From Verrucomicrobiales bacterium (GTDB lineage Bacteria; Verrucomicrobiota; Verrucomicrobiia; Verrucomicrobiales; DEV007): DNA of 64,000 nucleotides. The notes below the pieces were generated by a model. The model was not told the origin of the DNA. It worked only from the letters and a program-made list of their open reading frames with translations, and ran no database searches. The stretch's first letter is position 1. Each line of letters begins with the position of its first letter. The position numbers and the translations under genes were made by a program. Positions 27,299 to 36,685 of the stretch are shown piece by piece. The stretch is from contig JARGOP010000016.1 in the NCBI GenBank assembly GCA_029233965.1, positions 1 to 64,000 of the forward strand, read 5' to 3'.

Positions 27299-28636
27299 TC
27301 AGACCAGCAGCTTCTCCAGCTCCCAGCCTTCCCGATACTCACGGGAGAGATATTTGTTCGCTTCGTCGTTGTTGGTGAACTCCATCTTCTCCGCGTCCCA
27401 CTGCAGCTTTTCTTTCGGAAAGCGGATCGCAATGTTGGCGAGGAGGATCACTTCGGTGAGGCGTCCGCCATATTGAAAATCATCCGAGGGCTGTTCTTCA
27501 AGAATGCAGCCGTCGATCCAGCCGTGGTAGTGATCGAGGTCTTCCGCCATCTCGTATTCCTGCGTCATTTCGCCGCCCTCCAGGTAGATCTCCGGAGCGG
27601 CGACGTGCGGGATCACAAGAGTGCCGGTTTCCCCGATGAGCATGGATCCGCTCCGCGGGAGCTGAGTCTGAGCCGGAACATGTGATCCCTTTTTGTCAGG
27701 GGCCCGTCCTCCATCATTCCACGTGATTTGCAGCCGATCTTCGGCCGTGTATTCCGTTCCCGGCACGGTGAAACGATAGGTCGTCTGAGCGGGCCAGACT
27801 TCATCGTTCATTCCGGAGTGGTCGGCGAAATAATCATCGCTCGGCCCCGTGATATTGAGCGCGGTGAAAACCGGATCGAGAATATGGCAGCCGAAATCTC
27901 CGACCGCACCGCTTCCGAAATCCTGCCAGTCGCGCCATCCCCAGGGGTGATAGCAACGATGCTCGGCCGAGTAGGGCCGCATTGGAGCGACCCCGATCCA
28001 GCTGTCCCAGTTGAGCGATTCCGGAACCGGGTCCTCCCCTTTCGGACGACTGATATGCATGCTGCGTCCGTGCCCCGGAGTGGGAACCCAGCTTTGCACC
28101 TCCTTCACTTTCCCGATCCGCCCGGACTGCACGAGCTGCACCGCAGTGCGGTAAAATTTGTGCGAGTGAATCTGATTGCCGAGGCGGGTGATCACTCCGG
28201 ACTCCCTCGCTACCCTCATCATTTGCCGGTTCTCCCAGACGTTGTGAGTCATCGGTTTCTGGCAGTAGACGTGTTTGCCCATCTTCATCGCGCTGATCGC
28301 GCAGTAGGCGTGCATGTGATCGGGAGTGGAAACGGTCACCGCGTCGATCTCATCCGCTTTTTCGGCAAACATTTCGCGGAAGTCCTGGTAAATCGGCGTA
28401 TCCGGACTGAGTTTCTGCACGTTCAGCGTACGGTCGAGGTCAACATCACAAAAGGCGACATACTGCTGATAGCCATGAGACGACATCGCTTTGATGTCGC
28501 TGAATCCTTTGCCGTCCGATCCAATCGAAGCGAGCTGAAGCTTCGAGTTCAGATTTTGCCCACGAACGATTGCCGGAGCCGCAATGATAGTGGAAGCCGC
28601 AGCCGCCCCCTGTAGAAAACGTCGTCTTGTCGTCAT
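27299..28636 (-). CDS. Gfo/Idh/MocA family oxidoreductase with Tat-like signal
   Basis: 'MTTRRRFLQGAAAASTIIAAPAIVRGQ', 'IDAVTVSTPDHMHAYCAISAMKMGKHVYCQKPMTHNVWE'. Confidence 0.93.
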   Translation of the reverse strand: MTTRRRFLQGAAAASTIIAAPAIVRGQNLNSKLQLASIGSDGKGFSDIKAMSSHGYQQYVAFCDVDLDRTLNVQKLSPDTPIYQDFREMFAEKADEIDAVTVSTPDHMHAYCAISAMKMGKHVYCQKPMTHNVWENRQMMRVARESGVITRLGNQIHSHKFYRTAVQLVQSGRIGKVKEVQSWVPTPGHGRSMHISRPKGEDPVPESLNWDSWIGVAPMRPYSAEHRCYHPWGWRDWQDFGSGAVGDFGCHILDPVFTALNITGPSDDYFADHSGMNDEVWPAQTTYRFTVPGTEYTAEDRLQITWNDGGRAPDKKGSHVPAQTQLPRSGSMLIGETGTLVIPHVAAPEIYLEGGEMTQEYEMAEDLDHYHGWIDGCILEEQPSDDFQYGGRLTEVILLANIAIRFPKEKLQWDAEKMEFTNNDEANKYLSREYREGWELEKLLV

Positions 28637-28695
28637 GAGGACAAGACAACGAATCACCTTCCTCCCGTCGAGCCGTTTTCCGGCGCAACCACGTC

Positions 28696-30189
28696 TCAGT
28701 CCAACCCGCCTTCGGGCAATTTGTATTGCCGCCGCAAACGAATGAGTTCCTTCTTCAGCCCGTTCTGCACCTCTTCCAGCGCGGGATCGCCGTAGCGGCT
28801 TTCCAGCTCCAGAGGATCGGCCTGCAGATCGAACAGCTCCCAGTCATCGATCTCCTTTTCCGGAAAACGGATCAACTTGTAGCGACCATCCGTCACACCA
28901 AAGTGAACAGGCACGCCGTGGCCGCCGGATTCGTAGTAGTGGTAATAATGACTGGTCCTCCAGTCGTCAGGCGTCTCCCCTGTAAGAACAGGAACGAGCG
29001 ACTCACCCTGAATATCCTCCGGTATGTCGGTCGCAGCGGCTTCGAGAAACGTGGAAGCGAAATCGAGATTCGAGACGAGATCGCGGTCATTCACGACACC
29101 CTGCGCGACGACTCCCGGCCAGCGCACGAGAAGAGGCGTCCGGAAACTTTCTTCATACATCCAGCGCTTGTCGAACCAGCCGTGCTCGCCGAGATAAAAG
29201 CCCTGATCGGAGCTGTAGATCACGATCGTATTTTCGGCGAGACCATTCTCATCGAGATATTCCAACAGGCGCCCCACATTCTCATCAACTGCCTGCACGC
29301 AACGGAGGTAGTTTTTGATGTAACGCTGAAAATGCCAGCGCGTGCGATCTTTCCCTTCCAGATTGGCGGCAAGAAACGCTTCGTTCTTCGGCCGGAAAAA
29401 ACCGTCGAACTTTTCAAACTGCGCCGGGGTGAATTTACTCGAGTATTTCAACATGAGCCGGTGATCGCCCATGTCGTCGGCAATCCCCATCTCGTGCCGG
29501 GAAGCTGCCTTGCTGCGACCTGAGTAATCATCAAACAAAGTCGGCGGCTCAGGGACCTCGACGTCTTCCAGAAAATCAAGATGACGAAGGGCCGGCTCCC
29601 ACCTTCCGTGCGGAGCCTTGTGCTGACTCATGAGAAAAAACGGCTTTTCAGGATCGCACTGCTCCAGCCACTTCAAACTCTGATCGGTGATGATATCAGT
29701 CGTGTAGCCCTCGTGGTTGATCATTTCCCCGTTCGTGAGCAGCCCGGGATTGTAGTACTGGCCCTGTCCTTTCAGGACTTCAAAATGATCAAACCCCGTC
29801 GGCTCCGACTTGAGGTGCCACTTGCCGACGATCGCGGTCTGATAACCCGCCGCCCCGAGAAGTTTCGGAACCGTCTCCTGTGATCCGTCGAAGGTGTCCC
29901 CATTGCTCCGGAAACCGTTGCGATGAGAATATTTCCCTGTCAGGACGACGGCGCGGGAGGGACCACAGATCGAGTTGGTCACATAACACTTCCGGAAAAG
30001 CATGCCCTCCTTCGCAATTCGATCAATGTTAGGTGTCGGGGCGATCCCCGCAAGCGGCCCGCCGTAGGCACTGATCGCCTGCGTCGCGTGGTCGTCACAA
30101 AAGATGAAAAGAATGTTGGGCCGTTCCGCCGCCTGCGAGAGACCGCTCAGGAGCAGAAAACCGAGGGCGGTTAGATTCCAATGTTTCAT
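28696..30189 (-). CDS. Sulfatase (arylsulfatase-like), secreted
   Basis: 'RPNILFIFCDDHATQAISAYGG', 'NSICGPSRAVVLTGKYSHRNGF', 'TIVIYSSDQGFYLGEHGWFDKRWMYEES'. Confidence 0.95.
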   Translation of the reverse strand: MKHWNLTALGFLLLSGLSQAAERPNILFIFCDDHATQAISAYGGPLAGIAPTPNIDRIAKEGMLFRKCYVTNSICGPSRAVVLTGKYSHRNGFRSNGDTFDGSQETVPKLLGAAGYQTAIVGKWHLKSEPTGFDHFEVLKGQGQYYNPGLLTNGEMINHEGYTTDIITDQSLKWLEQCDPEKPFFLMSQHKAPHGRWEPALRHLDFLEDVEVPEPPTLFDDYSGRSKAASRHEMGIADDMGDHRLMLKYSSKFTPAQFEKFDGFFRPKNEAFLAANLEGKDRTRWHFQRYIKNYLRCVQAVDENVGRLLEYLDENGLAENTIVIYSSDQGFYLGEHGWFDKRWMYEESFRTPLLVRWPGVVAQGVVNDRDLVSNLDFASTFLEAAATDIPEDIQGESLVPVLTGETPDDWRTSHYYHYYESGGHGVPVHFGVTDGRYKLIRFPEKEIDDWELFDLQADPLELESRYGDPALEEVQNGLKKELIRLRRQYKLPEGGLD

Positions 30190-30248
30190 TCAGAGTCATA
30201 CACGATGACGCATCGACTTCGCAAGCGGAGGCAGGTAACCTCATCACG

Positions 30249-31145
30249 ATGAAATTCCCCCTGCTTTCTATTCAACCCTCCTGGGTCATCGGCGCGACCC
30301 TGTTCACACTCCCTCTCGTCGCTCAGGAGAAAAAGAAGAAACCGGTAAGCCCTCCTCCGGGAACGGCCGTGAGCAAAGACGTCCACTACGCCACTCACAA
30401 TGGCGTCGACTTGAAGCTCGATCTCTACCGCCCGGAAACGCTTCCGGAAAAGCCCCTCCCCGTTGTTCTCTGGGTCCATGGCGGAGGATGGCTCAACGGA
30501 AGCAAAGACAAGTGCCCCGCCGCGTTTCTGGCCGGTGAAGGCTTTGCCGTCGTCAGCGTGGGCTATCGACTCACCGACGTCGCGCAATGGCCCGGTCAGA
30601 TTGATGACTGCTCCGCTGCGGTGGAATGGGTCAGACAAAACGCTGACAGGTTTCAGCTGAACCCTGCCGCGATCGGTGCCTGGGGCAGCTCGGCGGGTGG
30701 ACATCTCGTCGCGCTTATGGGAACGCGCCCGACCGATAGGGAGACGGGAATCAGAGTGCAGGCCGTCGTCGACTGGTTCGGGCCCACCGACCTCCTCACG
30801 ATGCCGCCAAACGTCGTCTCCGAAAAACGAAGCTATGAGCAAGTGAGCACATCGAACGGCGCGAAGCTCCTCGGCGCAACAGTCATGGACGTTCCCGATC
30901 TCGCCAAAGACGCGAGTGCGCTCCATCATGTTTCCGCCGACGATCCCCCGTTTCTGATCATGCACGGGAGTGAGGATCCGGGGGTTCCTCTGGTTCAAAG
31001 CACCCGTTTCCATGAAGCGCTCAAGTCGAAAGGCGTCGACTCAACTCTGGTCATCATCGACGGCGCCGGACACGGAGGCGCTGAGTTCAAAACCGAAGCA
31101 GTGAAGCAGGAAGTCGTCACCTTCTTCCGAACTCATCTTCACTGA
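30249..31145 (+). CDS. Alpha/beta hydrolase (esterase/lipase)
   Basis: 'PVVLWVHGGGWLNGSK' oxyanion motif, nucleophile elbow 'GAWGSSAGGHLVALMG', 'HGSEDPGVPLVQS', 'GAGHGG'. Confidence 0.92.
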   Translation: MKFPLLSIQPSWVIGATLFTLPLVAQEKKKKPVSPPPGTAVSKDVHYATHNGVDLKLDLYRPETLPEKPLPVVLWVHGGGWLNGSKDKCPAAFLAGEGFAVVSVGYRLTDVAQWPGQIDDCSAAVEWVRQNADRFQLNPAAIGAWGSSAGGHLVALMGTRPTDRETGIRVQAVVDWFGPTDLLTMPPNVVSEKRSYEQVSTSNGAKLLGATVMDVPDLAKDASALHHVSADDPPFLIMHGSEDPGVPLVQSTRFHEALKSKGVDSTLVIIDGAGHGGAEFKTEAVKQEVVTFFRTHLH

Positions 31146-31185
31146 CTCAATCGCAAGCGACACGGTCGCATTTTTTTAGTTATGT

Positions 31186-31241
31186 TATTTATGAAAAATA
31201 GCAAGTCAGAATTGAATCGTTCAGTCTATTTTTCATAAATA
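31186..31241. promoter_or_regulatory. 16-bp perfect inverted repeat just upstream of the FkbM methyltransferase start
   Basis: TATTTATGAAAAATAG (31186-31201) and CTATTTTTCATAAATA (31226-31241), 24-bp spacer; ATG at 31247. Confidence 0.6.
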
Positions 31242-31246
31242 CAAAC

Positions 31247-32011
31247 ATGCGCATTATCCCCAGTGACCGCATCTCTCCGAAACACCTCGTTCCCCTGCTT
31301 CCGCAGGGCCTGCAGCAGCGAATTCGCGATTCCCACTACCTTTCCAAGCCGAAGTCGGCTTGCCTCACTGACGAAGTTGATCTCGGTGTGATCGCCGAAC
31401 TGGTGAAGAAGGGAGACACCATGATGGACATCGGAGCCAACTTCGGACTTTTCACCCGCTTTCTCTCTGAGCAGGTTGGCGAAGAGGGAAAGGTTTACTC
31501 GTTCGAACCTACTGCGGCCATGTCACGAATCCTGAATCACAATGTCGATTCACTGAATCTTGAGAACGTCGAGACATCATCCTGTGCTCTTTCCGACAAG
31601 GTCGGCACAGCGCAAATCAGCATGCCTCTCCACAACAATCACAGCCCGAACTACTACGAGGCCTCACTTTGCGAAATAAACGACGCCGAGATTGGCGAGG
31701 TTGACACCGTCGAGACAACGACGCTCGACGCTTTCTGTGACGCCCGCGAACTGGAGGGACTCTCCTTTATCAAGTGCGATGTCGAAGGTCATGAGATCGC
31801 TGTTCTCAACGGAGCCCGAATCACCCTGGAGAAGTTTCGCCCAATAATCCTCCTCGAAGTGAATGAGCCCCTCGACGAAGAGGGCCACGGTCGTGAAGTC
31901 CGCGATCTCATCCGCTATCCCGGCAATGAGATCCACCTCTTCGAAAACGGGGTCATCCGGAATCGGGAAGACGGCGAGTTCTTCGTGAACTACGTCCTCC
32001 TCCCCGTCTGA
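31247..32011 (+). CDS. FkbM family methyltransferase
   Basis: 'TMMDIGANFGLFTRFLSEQVGEEGKVYSFEPT', 'LSFIKCDVEGHEIAVLNGA'. Confidence 0.92.
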   Translation: MRIIPSDRISPKHLVPLLPQGLQQRIRDSHYLSKPKSACLTDEVDLGVIAELVKKGDTMMDIGANFGLFTRFLSEQVGEEGKVYSFEPTAAMSRILNHNVDSLNLENVETSSCALSDKVGTAQISMPLHNNHSPNYYEASLCEINDAEIGEVDTVETTTLDAFCDARELEGLSFIKCDVEGHEIAVLNGARITLEKFRPIILLEVNEPLDEEGHGREVRDLIRYPGNEIHLFENGVIRNREDGEFFVNYVLLPV

Positions 32012-32050
32012 GAATCCCCGCGAAAGTTCGCTGAAGAGATGGACGCCCTC

Positions 32051-32806
32051 CTATTCGCCCGGAAAAACCCACTCAAACGAATCTGTGTGAGAGTAGATCT
32101 CCTCACGGATTTGTCCGCAAAGCCCCCTCATTCCGGGGAAAAGCGTCCGGCTGTCAAAACCCATCGTGGCGAGACGACGGCGCAGGTATTCCTTTTCGGC
32201 GGCAGGAATGACGATCCTCGCGAGGTGGAGGCGATCATTCCCCAGCTCGAAAAACTCTTCAAAGCACTCCGGAGCCGCATCCTCGGCAGGAAGCGGGTGA
32301 GAAAGATAACAGGTCTTTTGATTGAGCATCGCAGGTGTCATTTTCTGCGGCGTGTAGACTCGCGGACTTTCAGGGACCTGCTCATAATCGTGGGAGATCG
32401 CCAACTCCCCGTCGCCGGGTAGAATCCGCCAAACCACTCCGTCGTCGTCACAGTGAGGATCCGTCGCAAAGTAGAGTGCGACGAGAGCATTCTCCGTCCA
32501 GGTCGAGAAACGGGTCGGGAGTCCATAGTGCTCACCGATGGACATCCACTCAAGTTCGGTGACGGGATCATATCCCAGTTCTCCCCGCGACTTCTGCTTT
32601 AGCGTGAGCAGTAGCGCCCCTTCCAGTTCTGCCCAGCTCTTAAACTCCGTCTTGCCGACTTCCTCGCGGAACAGAGTCGGGAGGAGTTTCCACTGATCCG
32701 AGGCCTGTCCCCGGTAAATCGGATTTCGCTGAAACCCGAGCCGGGGAACCATCTCATTCAGGAAGGCATCCATGCTTTCTACAAAAATATTCTCAATCTC
32801 TCTCAT
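32051..32806 (-). CDS. FRG domain-containing protein
   Basis: 'NPIYRGQASDQWKLLPTLFREE' and 'EWMSIGEHYGLPTRFSTWTENALVALYFATDP'. Confidence 0.88.
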   Translation of the reverse strand: MREIENIFVESMDAFLNEMVPRLGFQRNPIYRGQASDQWKLLPTLFREEVGKTEFKSWAELEGALLLTLKQKSRGELGYDPVTELEWMSIGEHYGLPTRFSTWTENALVALYFATDPHCDDDGVVWRILPGDGELAISHDYEQVPESPRVYTPQKMTPAMLNQKTCYLSHPLPAEDAAPECFEEFFELGNDRLHLARIVIPAAEKEYLRRRLATMGFDSRTLFPGMRGLCGQIREEIYSHTDSFEWVFPGE

Positions 32807-32985
32807 GAAACTCGACTTTCTTGGCTCAATTTGTAATTTTTTGAGCTATACAGATGACAAATTTACAAAATAACGGATATTAACTCAGGAATCTCTCGCT
32901 CACATGATTGAATTCTCATTTCTGATACAAATTTGCAACAACTATTTCCACTATTTTTCATTTTTTGAGTTTTTCTTGAGAACAA

Positions 32986-33459
32986 ATGAGCAAAGCAAGC
33001 CTAAAGGACCTCGTGTCACTGATTCCTGAACTGGAATTGAGTGAACTGCGTGCCCTCGAAATGTCCGTGAAAGTTGCCATCGAGATCAGGACGCAGGGCC
33101 AGCTCTCGACCGAGACCTCGATGAGCCCCCGCGCCACAGACGAAGGCCCCGGGCTCAATGATCAAGCCCTCGCGATCCTCGAAGAGGTCGACGCCTTTGA
33201 CTTATCCCTCGCGGATCAGGCACTGCTCGGGGCGCTCATCCTCAGCGAAGGCTATCACCAGGACGTTTTCTCAAGCCGCGATGTGAACGATATCATTGAG
33301 GAAAGCGGCCGCCCCCGCATCGCCCATGTCACCTCCGCAATCTCAGGCCTTACGGATCGGGCCTATCTCACCGGCTCGACGAAGGCGCTCTCGTTGTCCA
33401 AAGAAGGGCGGGCGAAAGCGCGCGGGCTCATCGGGATGATTCGCCGCAGGGCCGCGTAA
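32986..33459 (+). CDS. Hypothetical protein, possible C-terminal winged-helix
   Basis: 'FSSRDVNDIIEESGRPRIAHVTSAISGLTDRAYLTGSTKALSLSKEGRAKARGLI' resembles a wHTH. Confidence 0.55.
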   Translation: MSKASLKDLVSLIPELELSELRALEMSVKVAIEIRTQGQLSTETSMSPRATDEGPGLNDQALAILEEVDAFDLSLADQALLGALILSEGYHQDVFSSRDVNDIIEESGRPRIAHVTSAISGLTDRAYLTGSTKALSLSKEGRAKARGLIGMIRRRAA

Positions 33460-33470
33460 TTTTCCGTTCT

Positions 33471-34352
33471 TTACCCAAGCGCCTCCAGAAAGAGCGATGC
33501 GGTCGGGCTGATGCGGCGTCCATGCGCGACGGCATGAGTCATCTTGAGCTGCTTCCGGCGTGCCCCCACGAGAGGAATCCCGTTACCTGTGATGCGGTTC
33601 AGCGATTCCGGCAGAATCGCAATGCCTGAACCTGCCACTGTCATCGCCGCCACGGCCTGGGCTCGTCTCGCCTCCTGTACGATGCGGGGACGAAATCCCT
33701 CCTCAAGACACAGTGCCCTCAGGTGAGCCGTGTAGGCAGGCGCCGCCTCGGAGGAGATCATGACGAAAGGCTCGTCGCGAAGGTCTTTGATCCAGACCGC
33801 CGTCTTTTCCGTGAGCGGATGCTTCGGGGGGAGAAAGACCCGGAGCGGTTCTTCCATCCAGCTGGTGGATTCTATCCCGTCCGGAACTCTTTCGGGAGCA
33901 ATCCCGATGAATCCGATTTCCAGCTCTCCATTTCGCAGCGCCTCAAGCTGATCAATCGGAAGCCGGTCATGAAGATTGAGCTGAATGTGAGGATGCCTCT
34001 CACGAAAACCGGCGAACACCTGCACCAGTTCCGGTGAAAGCACTGCACTGACAAATCCAACATCGAGCCTTCCCGTTTCCCCCTCCCCCGCCCGTCGCGC
34101 CGCTTCCCCTGCCCGGCGAACCTGCTGCAGGATCTCCCGCGCTTCGCTTCGAAAAGCAACTCCCGGAGAGGTAAGACGAACCTCCCGGTTCGTCCGTTCG
34201 AAAAGCTGCACCCCGAGCTTATTCTCCAGATTCCGAATGTGCCTCGACAAGGGCGGCTGCGCGAGATGAAGGCGCTCCGCCGCCCGGGTGAAGGACAATT
34301 CCTCGGACACGGCGAGGAAGCATTCCAGCTCGCGGAAAGAAAATTCGTTCAT
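33471..34352 (-). CDS. LysR family transcriptional regulator
   Basis: 'FRELECFLAVSEELSFTRAAERLHLAQPPLSRHIRNLENKLGVQLFERTNREVRLTSPG'. Confidence 0.95.
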   Translation of the reverse strand: MNEFSFRELECFLAVSEELSFTRAAERLHLAQPPLSRHIRNLENKLGVQLFERTNREVRLTSPGVAFRSEAREILQQVRRAGEAARRAGEGETGRLDVGFVSAVLSPELVQVFAGFRERHPHIQLNLHDRLPIDQLEALRNGELEIGFIGIAPERVPDGIESTSWMEEPLRVFLPPKHPLTEKTAVWIKDLRDEPFVMISSEAAPAYTAHLRALCLEEGFRPRIVQEARRAQAVAAMTVAGSGIAILPESLNRITGNGIPLVGARRKQLKMTHAVAHGRRISPTASLFLEALG

Positions 34353-34366
34353 ATCAAAAAGGTATC

Positions 34367-34387
34367 ATACTCGATTTGAAATAGTAT
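34367..34387. promoter_or_regulatory. LysR-type T-N11-A operator between lysR-family gene and ilvD
   Basis: ATACT-CGATTTGAAAT(11)-AGTAT in the 69-bp divergent intergenic. Confidence 0.7.
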
Positions 34388-34421
34388 TTCCATCATCCAA
34401 TAAATCCTGCAAAGTTCCCTC

Positions 34422-36128
34422 ATGGCCAAGAAATCCAAAGTGATCCCCGCTCATCGTCAGTTCTCCTCACCCATGCTCGACGGTCCCGACCGGGCCCCGA
34501 GTCGTGCCATGCTGCACCCCGTCGGATTCACGAACGAAGACTTTCAGAAATCCATCATCGGCGTGGCTTCCACCTGGAGCATGGTTACCCCGTGCAACAT
34601 GCACATCGACAAGCTCGCGAAGGAGTCGGTTAAAGGAGCCGACGCAGCCGGAGGCAAAGGCGTTGAATTCAACACGATCACAATTTCCGACGGCATCTCG
34701 ATGGGGACCGAAGGAATGAAATACTCGCTCGTGAGCCGGGAAGTTATCGCCGACTCGATCGAAACCGTCGTCGGATGCGAGGGCATGGACGGTGTCGTTG
34801 CAATCGGTGGCTGCGACAAGAACATGCCCGGCTGCATGATCGCAATCGCCCGCATGAACCGTCCCGGTATTTTCGTCTATGGAGGCACGATCAAGCCCGG
34901 TTGCTTCAAGGGCGAGGACGTCGACATCGTTTCGGTTTTCGAAGCGGTCGGTAAACACAGCGCCGGGAAAATTGACGACGCTGAACTCGACGGGGTCACC
35001 GGGACGGCCATTCCCGGCCCGGGTTCCTGCGGCGGCATGTACACCGCGAACACGATGGCGAGCGCGATCGAAGCCCTCGGCATGAGCCTTCCGAACAGTT
35101 CCGCACAGGCCGCGGTCAGCGACGAAAAGCTCATGGACTGCTTCGACGCCGGCGCGGCCGTCGTGAATCTGATCAACAACAACATTCGCCCCCGCGACAT
35201 TATGACGCGGAAAGCATTCGAGAATGCGATCACCGTCACAATCGCACTCGGTGGCTCCACCAATGCCGTTCTGCACCTCCTTGCGATCGCAGATGCCGCG
35301 GGAGTGAAACTCTCCCTCGACGACTTCACCAGGATTGGAAAGCGCGTTCCGGTCATTGCCGACCTCAAGCCGAGTGGCGCCAACGTCATGATGAAACTCG
35401 TCGAGATCGGCGGAACGCTTCCTCTCATGAAGATGCTTCTCAACGCCGGCTTGCTCCACGGCGACTGCATGACCGTGACCGGAAAAACGATGAAGCAGAA
35501 CCTCGCGAAGGTGAAACCCAATTATGAAAAGGGCCAGACCATCATCCGCAGCCTGAAAAACCCCATCAAAAAGGACAGCCATCTCGTCATTCTCTACGGC
35601 AACCTCGCTCCTGAAGGCGCCGTCGCCAAAATCTCCGGCAAGGAAGGACTCACCTTTAAAGGGAAAGCAAAAGTCTACGACTCAGAGGAAAAGGCGATGA
35701 CCGCGATTCTCGGAGGCAGGATCAAGAGCGGCGACGTCATCGTGATTCGCATGGAAGGACCCAAGGGCGGCCCCGGAATGCGCGAAATGCTCGGGCCCAC
35801 CGGAGCGATTATGGGAGCAGGCCTCGGCAAAGAAGTCGCTCTCATCACCGATGGTCGCTTCTCAGGAGGCAGCCACGGTTTCGTAATCGGCCATGTCACC
35901 CCGGAGGCTTTCGTCGGCGGTCCCCTCGCCCTCGTGAAGAACGGCGATGAGATCTCGATCGATGCCGAAAGCCGGGAAATGACCCTTCACATCACGAAGA
36001 AGGAAATGGCCGGGCGAAAGAAAAAGTGGAAACAGCCGAAGCCCCGCTACACCAAAGGCGTCCTCGCCAAGTATGCGAAGCTGGTGAACTCCGCTTCGCA
36101 GGGTGCCGTCACGGACGCCGGTCTGTAA
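34422..36128 (+). CDS. ilvD: Dihydroxy-acid dehydratase
   Basis: '[15 protein letters not shown]', '[19 protein letters not shown]', '[29 protein letters not shown]', '[21 protein letters not shown]'. Confidence 0.97.
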   Translation: MAKKSKVIPAHRQFSSPMLDGPDRAPSRAMLHPVGFTNEDFQKSIIGVASTWSMVTPCNMHIDKLAKESVKGADAAGGKGVEFNTITISDGISMGTEGMKYSLVSREVIADSIETVVGCEGMDGVVAIGGCDKNMPGCMIAIARMNRPGIFVYGGTIKPGCFKGEDVDIVSVFEAVGKHSAGKIDDAELDGVTGTAIPGPGSCGGMYTANTMASAIEALGMSLPNSSAQAAVSDEKLMDCFDAGAAVVNLINNNIRPRDIMTRKAFENAITVTIALGGSTNAVLHLLAIADAAGVKLSLDDFTRIGKRVPVIADLKPSGANVMMKLVEIGGTLPLMKMLLNAGLLHGDCMTVTGKTMKQNLAKVKPNYEKGQTIIRSLKNPIKKDSHLVILYGNLAPEGAVAKISGKEGLTFKGKAKVYDSEEKAMTAILGGRIKSGDVIVIRMEGPKGGPGMREMLGPTGAIMGAGLGKEVALITDGRFSGGSHGFVIGHVTPEAFVGGPLALVKNGDEISIDAESREMTLHITKKEMAGRKKKWKQPKPRYTKGVLAKYAKLVNSASQGAVTDAGL

Positions 36129-36149
36129 GAACGGAATCGCTCTACGATC

Positions 36150-36587
36150 TCACCGGGTCACCAGTGGGATCGTCAGGCTCACATCCGAGTCCGCCACCGC
36201 AAAAGAGCAGGCAGCAAAGGACGGCTTCCCACGGGGAATCTGCCGGATTTTTGAAAAGGCAAGCGGCTCCTGAGGCATTCCAACGATTGATTTATCGAGA
36301 CGGCCGTTGCCGTTGAGATCCTGAACCACAGAGACCGCGTAGGTTCCGGGCTGCACATTCGGAATCGTGACCGTCATCGGACTGGTCGATGTCACCCTGA
36401 CTTTCGGGGAATTCTTCAACGGGCGCTTTGTGAAGGATCGCTCGGAGTCAAACAGCCCAATCAACAGATCCCCTTTCACTCCGGGAATGTTGGTCACTGT
36501 GACCGTGATCGAAACGCCTCCCTCATCAGCGGCGAGCGCGACAGGGAGCAGGGAAAAAAGAAGGAGGATGGGGAGAAAATCTTTCAT
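36150..36587 (-). CDS. DUF2141 domain-containing secreted protein
   Basis: 'GDLLIGLFDSERSF...VTIPNVQPGTYAVSVVQDLNGNGRLDKSIVGMPQEPLAFS'; likely start MKDFLPILLL. Confidence 0.88.
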   Translation of the reverse strand: MKDFLPILLLFSLLPVALAADEGGVSITVTVTNIPGVKGDLLIGLFDSERSFTKRPLKNSPKVRVTSTSPMTVTIPNVQPGTYAVSVVQDLNGNGRLDKSIVGMPQEPLAFSKIRQIPRGKPSFAACSFAVADSDVSLTIPLVTR

Positions 36588-36685
36588 AGGAATGAGTGGG
36601 AACTCCCCCAACATAAGAACATTCCCGTCGCATCTCAACGTTTAGAATCCTTGACCCGCGAAAAGGGTTCCTTCAGCCTTCGTCC

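Noticed and set aside
34467-35582. 371-aa minus-strand ORF
   Set aside because: Antisense to ilvD, whose protein is unambiguous
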